64,000 bases of DNA, taken from NCBI GenBank assembly GCA_963771025.1, contig CAVYRL010000007.1, positions 1-64,000 on the forward strand. Reading direction: 5' to 3'. Origin of the DNA: Miltoncostaea sp963771025 (GTDB taxonomy: Bacteria > Actinomycetota > Thermoleophilia > Miltoncostaeales > Miltoncostaeaceae). This document shows, in pieces, positions 1 to 9,025 of this stretch. Each line of letters begins with the position of its first letter. The stretch's first letter is position 1. Below the pieces are notes generated by a model. The model ran no database searches, was not told the DNA's origin, and saw only the letters and a program-made list of their open reading frames with translations. The position numbers and the translations under genes are program-made.

Positions 1-16
1 GGAGGAGCCCGATAGC

Positions 17-1339
17 ATGGGCGCGATGCCGGGTAAGGACACACCAGCCCGAGAGCACACCATCGCCATCGTGGTGCCGGTCTATCGCGGCGAGGAGACG
101 CTCCCCGCCCTCCTCGAGGAGATCGACGACTACGTCGGCGGCCGGGTGTCGGCGGCGGGCAACCACTACCGGGTGAGCGAGGTCGTGCTGGTCCACGACT
201 CCGGCCCGGATCACTCCGACACCACGATCCGCGCCCTGCGCGAGCGCTACGCCTACGTCCGCCCCGTCTGGCTCGCGCGCAACTTCGGTCAGCACGCGGC
301 GACGCTCGCGGGCATGTCGAGCACCAGCGCCGACTGGATCGTCACGATGGACGAGGACGGCCAGCACGACCCCGCCGCCATCTGCCGGATGCTCGACACC
401 GCCCTCAGGGAGCGCGCGCCGCTGGTCTACGCCGCGCCGACCAACCCGCCCCCCCACAGCGGGTTCCGCAACATGACCAGCCGGGCCGCGCACCGCATCG
501 CGAGCGTCATGGGCGCCGGCGAGCTGCGCGACTTCCACTCGTTCCGCCTCGTGGTCGGAGAGACCGGCCGGGGCCTGGCCGCCTACTGCGGCGAGAGCGT
601 CTTCCTCGACGTGGCGTTGACCTGGGTGGTCAACCGCACCGCGACCTGCCCCGTCGAGATGCGCGAGGAGCGCGGGCGCCCGTCGGGCTACTCGACGCGG
701 CGCCTCGCGTCCCACTTCTGGAGGCTCGTGCTGACCTCGGGCACCCGCCCGCTGCGGCTGGTCGCGTTGTTCGGCGCCCTCCTCGGCGTGCTGGCCATGG
801 TGATGCTGGCCTGGGTGGTCTGGGCCCGCCTCACCGACCAGGTGCCGGTGCAGGGCTGGGCGTCCACGACGGTCATCCTGCTCGTGACCTCGGGCGGCAT
901 CCTCTTCTCCCTCGGGATCATGGCCGAGTACCTCGGCATCGCCGCCAAGAGCGCGATGGGCAAGCCGCTGTACCTGGTGGTGAGCGACCCGGCCGACGGC
1001 CCGCTGGGACGCGCCTCCGCGCCCGCCCCGGCCGCTCGCGCCGAGGAGCCCACGGCACCCGAGGGACGACGGCGCCGCCCCAGCCCGTCGCCCGGGACTA
1101 GCGGGCCGCGCGCTGGCGGCCGCCGCACACCTCTCCTGGGTCATCGGGCGCGGCGGGCTGCTCGGCCGGCAGGTGGAGCCGCTGCTCGACGCGGTGTGGC
1201 GTCCCGAGCAGTCCGTGCCGTGGGCGGACGAGGAGGCCGCGGCGGCGATGCTGCGCGACGAGGCCGCGCGCTTCCTCGACGTCGCCGCGATCGGGGGCGT
1301 CTCGTGGCGCCTGATGTGGTGCGCCGGCGCCGGGCGTGA
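17..1339 (+). CDS. GT2 glycosyltransferase with two C-terminal membrane segments
   Basis: Predicted inner-membrane family 2 glycosyltransferase, of the kind that loads a sugar onto a polyprenyl phosphate or a growing glycan. The GT-A fold begins with IVVPVY (residues 18-23) and carries the acidic MDEDGQHD motif (111-118). Two hydrophobic segments lie at about 250-275 and 287-312. A GGAGGAG ribosome site 9 bases before the ATG supports the start. The frame stays open to 1339, but from about residue 335 (base 1020) the peptide turns Arg/Ala-rich, and from about 1100 another frame carries the next gene. The true C-terminus probably lies near 1100; a TAG in the neighbouring frame at 1099-1101 would end it after one base shift. 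It heads the sugar operon; the exact sugar cannot be told. Confidence 0.8.
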   Translation: MGAMPGKDTPAREHTIAIVVPVYRGEETLPALLEEIDDYVGGRVSAAGNHYRVSEVVLVHDSGPDHSDTTIRALRERYAYVRPVWLARNFGQHAATLAGMSSTSADWIVTMDEDGQHDPAAICRMLDTALRERAPLVYAAPTNPPPHSGFRNMTSRAAHRIASVMGAGELRDFHSFRLVVGETGRGLAAYCGESVFLDVALTWVVNRTATCPVEMREERGRPSGYSTRRLASHFWRLVLTSGTRPLRLVALFGALLGVLAMVMLAWVVWARLTDQVPVQGWASTTVILLVTSGGILFSLGIMAEYLGIAAKSAMGKPLYLVVSDPADGPLGRASAPAPAARAEEPTAPEGRRRRPSPSPGTSGPRAGGRRTPLLGHRARRAARPAGGAAARRGVASRAVRAVGGRGGRGGDAARRGRALPRRRRDRGRLVAPDVVRRRRA

Positions 1340-2091
1340 TCGCCACCCCGCCGGAGGCGCTCGCCCAGGAGACCCGCGTGCTGACGCGCGTCCTCGATCT
1401 CGTCCGCGACCGCCTCGTGGACGATCCGGCGCTGGCGGACCGCGGCCTGCTGTTCCACGCCTCCTCGGCCGGCGGCGTCTACTCGGCCAGCAGCGCGACG
1501 CCGCCGTTCGACGAGGAGTCGCCCGTCGGTGCGCTCGCGCCGTATGGACGCGAGAAGCTCGCCCAGGAGGAGGCCTTCCGGGCGGTGGGCGACGCGGCCT
1601 GCGTCGACGTGCTGATCGGGCGCCTGTCCAACCTCTACGGCCCCGGCCAGAGCCTCGCGAAGCCGCAGGGGCTGATCTCCCACGTCGGCCGGGCGGCCCT
1701 GCGTCGCGAGCCGGTGTCGATCTACGTCCCCCTCGACACCATCCGCGACTACCTCTTCGCCGCCGACGCGGGGCGCATGGTGGCCGACGCGGCCGAGCGC
1801 ATCGAGCGCGATCGCCTCGAGCGGGACGGCCACGCGGTGGTGGTCAAGGTGTTCGCCTCGGAGGTGGAGACCACCGTGGCGTCGATCCTCGGCGCATGGC
1901 GCCAAGCCCTGCGCCGGCCCCCGCTCGTGGCGCTGTCGGACCGCACCACGGCCGGCCTCCAGCCCCGGCTGTTGTCGTTCCGCTCTCGTGTGTGGCCCGA
2001 GCTCCTCGGTCAGCCGACGCTGCTCTCGCTCGGCGTGGACGCGATCCGGCGCGACCAGCTCAGCCGGCTGCTGGCCGCCGGCCTCGACTGA
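1113..2091 (+). CDS. NAD-dependent epimerase/dehydratase, frameshifted
   Basis: Extended SDR-type nucleotide-sugar epimerase/dehydratase in two frames. The N-terminal Rossmann segment WVIGRGGLLGRQV is read from about 1137 to 1333. The rest (VIATPPEAL onward, with YGREK as the YxxxK catalytic pair) is read from 1336 to 2091. Removing one G from the GGG run at 1332-1334 joins them as WCAGAGVIATPPE, which reads naturally as the second Rossmann strand. The downstream part alone could start at GTG 1336 (251 aa), but it would lack the NAD-binding fold. No ordinary start codon lies before the Rossmann motif, so the 5-prime end is uncertain. It probably modifies the same CDP-sugar as its neighbours. 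Confidence 0.65.
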
Positions 2092-2181
2092 GCGGCGCCC
2101 GTCCGGCCCGCGTGAACCGCGTGTCTAGACTGTCGCGGCATTGAAGCCTGGAATCCGCCAGCGTCCCGCCTCGCCGTGGCG

Positions 2182-3249
2182 ATGACCGACGTCGATCCCC
2201 AGTTCTGGAGCGGCCGGCGCGTGCTCGTGACCGGGCACACCGGCTTCAAGGGCGCCTGGCTCTCGGCCTGGCTCCAGCGGCTCGGGGCCGAGGTGATGGG
2301 CTACGCCCTGCCGCCGTCGACCGACCCCAGCCTGTTCGCCGCCGCCGGCCTCGCCGAGGGCATGGCGAGCACCGAGGCGGACGTCCGCGACCTGGGGGCG
2401 CTCACCGCGACGGTCACGGATTTCCGGCCGGAGGTGGTGCTGCACCTCGCCGCGCAGGCGCTGGTGCGCCCCTCCTACGAGGCCCCGGTCGACACCTATG
2501 CGGTCAACGTGATGGGCACCGTCAACGTCCTCGAGGCGGTGCGCGGGTGCGACGAGGTGCGCGTCGTGGTGGTCGTGACCAGCGACAAGTGCTTCGAGAA
2601 CCGCGAGTGGATCTGGCCGTACCGCGAGGGCGAGCCCCTCGGCGGGCGCGACCCCTACTCCAGCAGCAAGGCCTGCGCCGAGCTCGTGACCTCTGCGTAT
2701 CGCGATTCGTTCCTGGCGGGCGCCGGAGTCGCGGTCGCGACCGCGCGCGCCGGCAACGTGCTGGGCGGGGGCGATTGGGCCCCGGAGCGCCTCGTGCCCG
2801 ACATCGCCCGCTCCATCCTGGCCGGAGAGCCCCTCGTGCTGCGCTACCCGGACGCGATCCGTCCGTGGCAGCACGTGCTCGACCCGCTCGGCGGGTACCT
2901 GATGCTGGCGCAGGACCTGTGGGAGCGGCCCGGCCAGGCCGGGGCCTGGAACTTCGCGCCCGGTCTGGAGGAGGGGTGGCCCGTGCGCAGGATCGTTCAC
3001 CGGCTGGCCGAGCTGCTCGACCGGCCCGCCACGTGGACCCAGGCCCCCGGGGTCCTTCCCCACGAGGCCGGCTCCCTGCGCCTCGACGCGTCGAAGGCCC
3101 GCGCCCTGCTGGGCTGGGCGCCGCGCTTCACGCTGGACGAGACGCTCGCGCAGATCGCCGAGTGGTACGAGCGATTCGCGTCCGGCACACCGGCCCACAC
3201 CCTCGTGGACGCCGAGCTCACGCGGTACCAGAGAATGGTCGCCACGTGA
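2182..3249 (+). CDS. rfbG: CDP-glucose 4,6-dehydratase
   Basis: Converts CDP-D-glucose to CDP-4-keto-6-deoxyglucose in the cytoplasm, the committed step for CDP-activated deoxysugars. The family-typical GHTGFKGAWL nucleotide-binding motif lies near the N-terminus, TSDKCFEN follows the central strand, and the catalytic Tyr159/Lys163 pair sits in DPYSSSK. Length (355 aa) is normal. The ATG at 2182 was preferred over GTG 2176, two codons upstream; neither has a clear ribosome site. Its TGA overlaps the GTG of the methyltransferase (GTGA, 3246-3249), so the two are translationally coupled. The partner that supplies CDP-glucose, rfbF, is at 7701. Confidence 0.93.
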   Translation: MTDVDPQFWSGRRVLVTGHTGFKGAWLSAWLQRLGAEVMGYALPPSTDPSLFAAAGLAEGMASTEADVRDLGALTATVTDFRPEVVLHLAAQALVRPSYEAPVDTYAVNVMGTVNVLEAVRGCDEVRVVVVVTSDKCFENREWIWPYREGEPLGGRDPYSSSKACAELVTSAYRDSFLAGAGVAVATARAGNVLGGGDWAPERLVPDIARSILAGEPLVLRYPDAIRPWQHVLDPLGGYLMLAQDLWERPGQAGAWNFAPGLEEGWPVRRIVHRLAELLDRPATWTQAPGVLPHEAGSLRLDASKARALLGWAPRFTLDETLAQIAEWYERFASGTPAHTLVDAELTRYQRMVAT

Positions 3250-4478
3250 CCGGGTTCACCTGCCGGGGCTGCGGCGCGCCGCTGCGCCAGACGTTCGTCG
3301 ACCTCGGAGCCCAGCCGCTCGCCAACTCGTACCTGGAGCCCGCCGCCCTCAACCGCATGGAGCCCTTCTTCCCGCTGCACGTCCGGGTGTGCGAGACGTG
3401 CTTCCTGGTCCAGCTGCCGGAGGTCGAGTCGCCCGAGAGCATCTTCGGCGACTACGCCTACTTCTCGTCGTTCTCCGACCTCTGGCTGCGGCACGCCGAG
3501 GCCTACGTCGCGCTGATGGTCGAGCGCCTCGCCCTCGACTCCGACAGCCACGTCATCGAGATCGCGAGCAACGACGGGTACCTGCTCCAGTACCTGGTCG
3601 CGCGCGGCGTGCCGGTGCTCGGCGTGGAGCCGGCCGCCAACGTCGCCAAGGTGGCCGAGGAGCGCGGCGTGCCGACCCTGGTCGCCTTCTTCGGCGTCGA
3701 GACGGCGCGGCGCCTCGTGGCCGAGGGCCGCGGAGCCGACCTGATCGCGGGCAACAACGTGCTGGCCCACGTGCCCGACCTGCAGGACTTCATCGCCGGC
3801 CTGTCGGTCGCGCTCAACCCGGGTGGCACGATCACCCTGGAGTTCCCCCACCTGCTGCGCCTGATCTCCGAGCGCCAGTTCGACACGATCTACCACGAGC
3901 ATTTCTCGTACCTGTCGCTGCTGGCCCTGGAGCCGATCTTCGCCCGCAACGACCTGGCGGTGGTCAACGTGGACCGGCTGACGACGCACGGTGGCTCCCT
4001 GCGCCTGTACCTGCGCCACGCCGGCGAGGGGATCGCCGAGTCCGAGGCGGTCGCCGAGTTGCGCGCCGACGAGGCGGCCGGCGGACTCGGCTCGCTCGAC
4101 ACCTACGTGGGCTATGCGGAGGAGGTCGCCGAGGTGAAGCGCGACCTGCTCGATTTCCTCATCCAGGCGCGCCGGGACGGACGTCGCGTGGTCGGCTACG
4201 GCGCCCCGGCCAAGGGCAACACCCTGCTCAACTACTGCGGCATCCGCGGCGACCTCCTCGAGTACACCGTCGATCGCAGCCCCCACAAGCAGGGCCTCTT
4301 CCTGCCGGGCGTGCACCTGGCGATCCATGCGCCGGAGCGCATTTTCGAGGACCGCCCGGACTACGTCCTGATCCTGCCGTGGAACCTCGCCGACGAGATC
4401 GTCGAGCAGCTGTCGGCGGTGCGCGAGTGGGGCGGCCGCTTCGCGGTGCCGGTGCCCCGTGTCGCGGTGGTCGGGTGA
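3246..4478 (+). CDS. NDP-hexose C-methyltransferase (TylC3-like)
   Basis: SAM-dependent methyltransferase of the three-part family that puts a methyl branch on a sugar ring carbon of 4-keto-6-deoxyhexoses. The N-terminal zinc-binding part has two CxxC pairs (CRGCG and CETC). The SAM motif is VIEIASNDGYL, and the C-terminal part has the conserved GYGAPAKGNTLLNYC. The 410-residue length fits the family (Methyltransf_13, SAM domain, Methyltransf_14). It sits between the dehydratase and an epimerase with GTGA overlaps on both sides, so CDP-4-keto-6-deoxyglucose is the likely substrate. C-3 is the usual methylation position in the family, but this is inferred and not visible in the sequence. Confidence 0.85.
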   Translation: MTGFTCRGCGAPLRQTFVDLGAQPLANSYLEPAALNRMEPFFPLHVRVCETCFLVQLPEVESPESIFGDYAYFSSFSDLWLRHAEAYVALMVERLALDSDSHVIEIASNDGYLLQYLVARGVPVLGVEPAANVAKVAEERGVPTLVAFFGVETARRLVAEGRGADLIAGNNVLAHVPDLQDFIAGLSVALNPGGTITLEFPHLLRLISERQFDTIYHEHFSYLSLLALEPIFARNDLAVVNVDRLTTHGGSLRLYLRHAGEGIAESEAVAELRADEAAGGLGSLDTYVGYAEEVAEVKRDLLDFLIQARRDGRRVVGYGAPAKGNTLLNYCGIRGDLLEYTVDRSPHKQGLFLPGVHLAIHAPERIFEDRPDYVLILPWNLADEIVEQLSAVREWGGRFAVPVPRVAVVG

Positions 4479-5401
4479 CGCGGGCGGACGCGTCGCGGCC
4501 ACCCGGGCGCGTGCTGGTGACCGGTGCCGCCGGGTTCCTCGGCCGCCACTGCCTTCCCGACCTCGCCGCGCGCGGGTTCGAGGTGCACGCCGTCTCCACC
4601 CGCGCCCTCTCCGGCGGTGCGACCTGGCACCGGGCCGATCTGCTCGACACGGCCGCGACCCGCGCCCTCGTCGCGGACGTGCGACCGACCCATCTCCTGC
4701 ACCTGGCGTGGGAGACGGCCCACGGGGCATTCTGGTCGTCGGCGCGCAACCTCGACTGGCTCGCCGCCTCCGCCCATCTCGCCCGCGCGTTCGTCGAGGC
4801 CGGCGGACGGCGGATGGTGGTCGCCGGCACGTGCGCGGAGTACCGCTGGGACGACACCGTCTGCGACGAGGCGAGCACGCCGCTGGAGCCCGCGACGCTC
4901 TACGGCGCCAGCAAGCACGCCCTGCACGTGGCCCTGCGCGCCTACGCGGAGCTCACGGACGTCGCGCTCGCCTGGGGGCGGATCTTCCTGCTCCACGGTC
5001 CGGGCGAGCCGCCGGGGCGCCTCGTCCCCTCGGTGGCCGGCGCGATGCTGCGCGGTGAGCCGGCCGAGTGCTCGCACGGTCGCCAGGTGCGCGACCTGCT
5101 CCACGTCGAGGATGTCGCCGCGGGGTTCGGCGCGCTGGTGCAGAGCGACGTGGCCGGGGCGGTCAACGTCGCCTCCGGCGTGCCGGTGACCCTGGCCGAG
5201 GTGGTCACCGCCATCGGCGACATCACCGGCCGCGGTGATCTGCTGCGGCTCGGCGCGATCCCGGCGGCGCCCGGCGATCCGGCCCTGCTCGTGGCCGATG
5301 CCGGTCGCCTGCGCGACGAGGTGGGCTGGCGACCGCGCCACGACCTGCGTGAGGGGCTGGAGCTGACGATCGAGGCGCTGCGCGCGCCGGTGATGACATG
5401 A
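4475..5401 (+). CDS. NAD-dependent epimerase/reductase
   Basis: Extended SDR enzyme of 308 aa, likely the epimerase or 4-ketoreductase that finishes the C-methylated CDP-sugar. RVLVTGAAGFLGRH gives the Rossmann motif, and Tyr143/Lys147 in LYGASK is the catalytic pair. DLLHVEDVA is the usual C-terminal signature of sugar-nucleotide SDRs. The GTG start overlaps the stop of the methyltransferase, and its own stop overlaps the next ATG (5398). Whether it epimerises or reduces cannot be read from the sequence. Confidence 0.8.
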   Translation: MTRADASRPPGRVLVTGAAGFLGRHCLPDLAARGFEVHAVSTRALSGGATWHRADLLDTAATRALVADVRPTHLLHLAWETAHGAFWSSARNLDWLAASAHLARAFVEAGGRRMVVAGTCAEYRWDDTVCDEASTPLEPATLYGASKHALHVALRAYAELTDVALAWGRIFLLHGPGEPPGRLVPSVAGAMLRGEPAECSHGRQVRDLLHVEDVAAGFGALVQSDVAGAVNVASGVPVTLAEVVTAIGDITGRGDLLRLGAIPAAPGDPALLVADAGRLRDEVGWRPRHDLREGLELTIEALRAPVMT

Positions 5402-6288
5402 ACTCGGTCATCGACAGCGCCAAGGCGCGGCTGGGCCGGCCGGTGCTGGTGCACCTCCGGCCGCGGGGCGACCGTGCCCACGACGAGACCGGGATCTGCA
5501 GCGCGTGCGGCCACCAGAGCCGTTTCGTCTTCAACTCCTGGGTGATCCCCGACGACCTGCGCTCCGCGTGGGGCGATCCGGCCGTCGGCGAGGCCTACAC
5601 CCGGCGCGAGAGCATGTTCTGCCATCGCTGCTGCGCGAGCCTGCGCGTGCGGCGCTTCTCTGACGTGCTGCTGTCGCTCTACGGGCCGAGCTCGCCGTCC
5701 GTGGCACACCTGGTGCGGACCCCGGCATTTCGGCTGCTGGACGTCGCCGAGGTCAACACGATCGGCTCGATGGGATCTCTGCACGCCCAGCTCGCCCAGC
5801 TGCCGCGGCTCGCCTTCTCGGAATACCGCGGCCCCGACCGCCTCGGCGAGATCATCGACGGGGCGCGCAACGAGGACGTCACCCGGCTCACCTACCCCGA
5901 TGCCTCCTTCGAACTGGTGCTGTCGTCCGACACGCTGGAGCACGTCCCCGACTTCGGCGCCGCGCTGCGCGAGACCCGCAGGGTGCTGAAGCCGGGCGGG
6001 CGCCACCTGTTCACGGTGCCGATCGTGGCCTCGCGGCCCACCACCGAGACCCGCGCGACCCTCGGTCCCCACGGGGAGCCGGTCCATAGGCTGCCGCCGC
6101 TGTACCACGGCCGCGGGGCGGGTATCTACCGGCACATCCCGGTGGGCGCCGACCTGCTGACGTTCACCGAGTTCGGACGCGACCTCGTGGAGCACATCCG
6201 CGAGGCGGGCCTCGCGCCCGAGGTCTTCGAGATCGCCGACGACCCGGCCGGGGCGTTGATGGTCTTCAGCGGTCGAGCCCCGGGGTGA
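5398..6288 (+). CDS. Class I SAM methyltransferase with N-terminal zinc-finger-like region
   Basis: Predicted methyltransferase (296 aa). The N-terminal third carries CSAC and CHRC, two CxxC pairs that may bind zinc. The C-terminal half has the Methyltransf_11 pattern: DASFELVLSSDTLEHV followed by ETRRVLKPGGRHLFTVPI. The classical glycine-rich motif I is weak. It lies inside the polysaccharide operon with 4-base overlaps on both sides, so it probably methylates a sugar of the exported glycan. The exact acceptor is unknown. Confidence 0.75.
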   Translation: MNSVIDSAKARLGRPVLVHLRPRGDRAHDETGICSACGHQSRFVFNSWVIPDDLRSAWGDPAVGEAYTRRESMFCHRCCASLRVRRFSDVLLSLYGPSSPSVAHLVRTPAFRLLDVAEVNTIGSMGSLHAQLAQLPRLAFSEYRGPDRLGEIIDGARNEDVTRLTYPDASFELVLSSDTLEHVPDFGAALRETRRVLKPGGRHLFTVPIVASRPTTETRATLGPHGEPVHRLPPLYHGRGAGIYRHIPVGADLLTFTEFGRDLVEHIREAGLAPEVFEIADDPAGALMVFSGRAPG

Positions 6289-7622
6289 CGGTGGCCGGGC
6301 CGGCGGGGGCGGGCGACGGGCGCTCGTCCCGCCGCCTCCCCGCCGCGCCCGCGCTGCGGGGCGGCAGTCTCGTGCTGGGCGCCCTCATCGTCTGGAACGC
6401 GGGCAATTACGCCTTCTTCCTCATCGCGGGGCGCATCCTCGGCCCGAGCGACTACGGCATCGTCGCGGCCCTGTTGGCCGCGACCCTGGTCGTGGCCGTC
6501 CCCACCCAGGCGCTCCAGTTCGCGGCCGCGCGCCTGGTGGCGGCCCCGCCCGGGGGCGAGGCCCCGCTCGCCGAGGGCATCTACGCGCGCGCCTGGCGGC
6601 GGTGCGCGGTGATCACGCCGGTCGTCGCGCTGGTCGCCTGCGCGGCGATCGTCGCGGTGTGGCTCGCCAACCGCGACCTTCCCCTCGGGCCGCTGCTCTT
6701 CACCGTCGCGCTGGTGGCCCCGTTCGGCTTCTTCTTCCTCGCGCTCGGGCGCCTGCAGGGGCAGGAGCGCTTCACCGGCTTCTCGGTCGGCTTCGCGCTG
6801 TGGGGAGCGCCGCGGCCGGTTGCCCTGATCCCCCTCGCGGTGATCGGCCTCGGCGTGTACGCGGCGCTCGGCGCCACGGGGGTGGCCCTTGCGTCGGCGG
6901 TGGGGGCGACGTGGTGGCTCACGCGCGAGCGCGGTCCCGCCCGCCCCCCGACGGCGCGCGAGTGGCACGGCTTCGCGGGCCCGCTGCTCCCCGTGGTCGT
7001 CGGTCTGTCGGGGCTCGGGGTGCTCACCAACCTCGATCTGATCGTCGCCAAGATCGCGCTGGGCTCCGAGGAGGCCGGGCATTTCGCCGCCGCGGCGACG
7101 CTGGCCAAGGCGGTGTTCCTGTTCCCCCAGGCGGTCTCGTTCGTGCTGCTCCCCCGGGTGGCCGCGCGCTCGGCTGCGGCCAAGGACACCGGGATGATCC
7201 TCGGGCTCGGCGTCGGCGTCTCGCTCGTGGCCGGCGGCCTCTCCAGCCTCGTCCTCTGGGCGATCGCGGATCCCCTGCTGCGGATCACCTACGGGCCCGA
7301 GTACACGGTCTCGGCGGGCATCCTCGGCACGTACGCCGCGGCGTCGACCCTGATCGGCGCGCTGATCGTCGTGATCAACCACCACGTCGGCCGCGGCGCC
7401 AACCCCTTCGTCTGGGCGATCGCCGCGATCGCCCTCACCCAGGCGGTGCTTCTGGCGCTCTTCCACGACACGCCCGGCGCGATCATCGCGGTCAACGCCG
7501 CCGTCGGCGTGCTGGGTCTCGCGGTGCACGAGGTGCTCTATCGCGGCACTCCCGAGGCCATCGGCCCGGGCATCGTGCGGGCGGTGCGTCACGGCCGCGC
7601 GCTGCTGCGGAGCGCGGCCTGA
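6285..7622 (+). CDS. Polysaccharide flippase (Wzx/MATE-like)
   Basis: Integral membrane protein of 445 aa, almost entirely hydrophobic, with about 12 predicted membrane helices. The NYAFFLIAGRILGPSDYG segment near the N-terminus is typical of the polysaccharide biosynthesis/Wzx flippase family. It would move undecaprenyl-linked oligosaccharide across the membrane. The GTG start overlaps the upstream methyltransferase stop. Its presence beside a CDP-sugar pathway and many glycosyltransferases suggests a Wzx/Wzy-type glycan. Confidence 0.85.
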   Translation: MTVAGPAGAGDGRSSRRLPAAPALRGGSLVLGALIVWNAGNYAFFLIAGRILGPSDYGIVAALLAATLVVAVPTQALQFAAARLVAAPPGGEAPLAEGIYARAWRRCAVITPVVALVACAAIVAVWLANRDLPLGPLLFTVALVAPFGFFFLALGRLQGQERFTGFSVGFALWGAPRPVALIPLAVIGLGVYAALGATGVALASAVGATWWLTRERGPARPPTAREWHGFAGPLLPVVVGLSGLGVLTNLDLIVAKIALGSEEAGHFAAAATLAKAVFLFPQAVSFVLLPRVAARSAAAKDTGMILGLGVGVSLVAGGLSSLVLWAIADPLLRITYGPEYTVSAGILGTYAAASTLIGALIVVINHHVGRGANPFVWAIAAIALTQAVLLALFHDTPGAIIAVNAAVGVLGLAVHEVLYRGTPEAIGPGIVRAVRHGRALLRSAA

Positions 7623-7700
7623 GCGCGGGTCGGGGCGAGGAGGTGCCCTGATAGCGTGCCGTCCGCTTCATCGACCCGCCGCCGCCGGAGGTGCCGGACC

Positions 7701-8474
7701 ATGCTGGTAGGGATCCTCGCCGGGGGCCTCGGAACGCGGCTCTCGGAGCACACAGACGTCCGTCCCAAGCCGATGGTCGAGATCGGCGGACGACCGATGC
7801 TGTGGCACCTGATGAAGATCTACGCCGGCGGGGGCTTCGACGAGTTCGCCGTCGCCCTCGGCTACCGCGGCGAGGTGATCAAGGACTTCTTCCTGCACTA
7901 CCGGCACCGCACCAGCGACCTGACGATCCGGCTCGACACGGGCGAGGTCGACGTCGGTCCCGGCGCCGGCGACCACTGGACCGTGCACCTGCGCGACACC
8001 GGCCTCGACGCACAGACCGGTGACCGGGTCGCGAAGCTGATGGAGCTGAACCGCGGCGAGACGATGATGCTCACCTACGGGGACGCCGTCTCCAACATCG
8101 ACCTCGGCGCACTGCTCGCGTTCCACCGCGGGCACGGCAAGCTCGCCACGGTCACCGCGGTGCGCCCGCCGGCCCGTTTCGGCGAGCTGCGCTTCGCGGG
8201 CGACCGGGTGGAGGAGTTCGCCGAGAAGCCTCAGACCACGACGGGCTGGATCAACGGCGGCTTCTTCGTGCTCGAGCCGGGGGCGGCCGAGTACATCGAC
8301 CGGGATCGCGTGGTGGTGTGGGAGCACGAGCCGATGGAGCGGCTCGCGAGCGACGGCCAGCTGATGGCCTACCGCCACGACGGCTTCTGGCACCCGATGG
8401 ACACCCTGCGCGACGTGCGGGTGCTCGAGGAGATGTGGAGCTCGGGCTCCGCCCCGTGGAAGTGCTGGGACTGA
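7701..8474 (+). CDS. rfbF: Glucose-1-phosphate cytidylyltransferase
   Basis: Makes CDP-glucose from CTP and glucose-1-phosphate and feeds RfbG. The N-terminus MLVGILAGGLGTRLSEHT is the nucleotidyltransferase signature; RPKPMVEIGGRPMLWHLMKIY and the C-terminal DGFWHPMDTLRD are characteristic of the cytidylyltransferase subgroup. The ATG at 7701 was chosen because the conserved strand begins there; an in-frame extension back to 7656 is Arg-rich and looks non-coding. Length (257 aa) is normal. There are 78 bases between the flippase stop and this start, containing TAGCGT at 7653, a possible internal promoter. Confidence 0.93.
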   Translation: MLVGILAGGLGTRLSEHTDVRPKPMVEIGGRPMLWHLMKIYAGGGFDEFAVALGYRGEVIKDFFLHYRHRTSDLTIRLDTGEVDVGPGAGDHWTVHLRDTGLDAQTGDRVAKLMELNRGETMMLTYGDAVSNIDLGALLAFHRGHGKLATVTAVRPPARFGELRFAGDRVEEFAEKPQTTTGWINGGFFVLEPGAAEYIDRDRVVVWEHEPMERLASDGQLMAYRHDGFWHPMDTLRDVRVLEEMWSSGSAPWKCWD

Positions 8475-8476
8475 CG

Positions 8477-9025
8477 ATGCGATTCACACCCACCCCGCTG
8501 TCGGGCGCCTGGCTGGTCGAGATCGAGCCGATCGAGGACGAGCGCGGTTTCTTCGCGCGCACGTGGAGCCCCGAGGAGTTCGCGGCCCAGGGCCTCGTGA
8601 CCGACATCGCCGCGTGCAACGTCTCGACGAACGTCACCACCGGCACCCTGCGCGGCATGCACTACCAGGCGGAGCCGCACGGCGAGGTCAAGCTGGTGCG
8701 CTGCACGTCCGGCGGGGTCTTCGACGTGATCATCGACCTGCGCCCGTCGTCGCCCACCTACTGCCGCTGGTACGGGGTCGAGCTGACGGCGTACAACCAC
8801 AGCGCGCTCTACATCCCGGTGGGTTTCGCCCACGGCTTCCAGACACTCGAATCGCACGCGGAGGTGCTGTACCAGATGAGTTCGCCGTACGTGCCCGACG
8901 CCGCGCGCGGCGTCCGCTGGGACGACCCCGTGTTCGCGATCCAATGGCCGCGCGCCGGGCGGCGCGTGATGAGCGAGCGCGACCGCACCTACCCCGACTA
9001 CGTCCCGGAGCCCGCGCGTGCCTGA
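8477..9025 (+). CDS. RmlC-like nucleotide-sugar 3,5-epimerase
   Basis: Cupin-fold epimerase of the dTDP-4-dehydrorhamnose 3,5-epimerase family (182 aa). The catalytic histidine context LRGMHYQ, the lysine in EVKLVRC, the GFAHGF loop and the tyrosine in EVLYQ are all present, so it should be active. It starts two bases after the rfbF stop, and its stop overlaps the next glycosyltransferase. Because it sits with rfbF/rfbG, and no rmlA, rmlB or rmlD is visible, it probably epimerises a CDP-4-keto sugar rather than the dTDP-rhamnose intermediate. That is inference. Confidence 0.82.
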   Translation: MRFTPTPLSGAWLVEIEPIEDERGFFARTWSPEEFAAQGLVTDIAACNVSTNVTTGTLRGMHYQAEPHGEVKLVRCTSGGVFDVIIDLRPSSPTYCRWYGVELTAYNHSALYIPVGFAHGFQTLESHAEVLYQMSSPYVPDAARGVRWDDPVFAIQWPRAGRRVMSERDRTYPDYVPEPARA

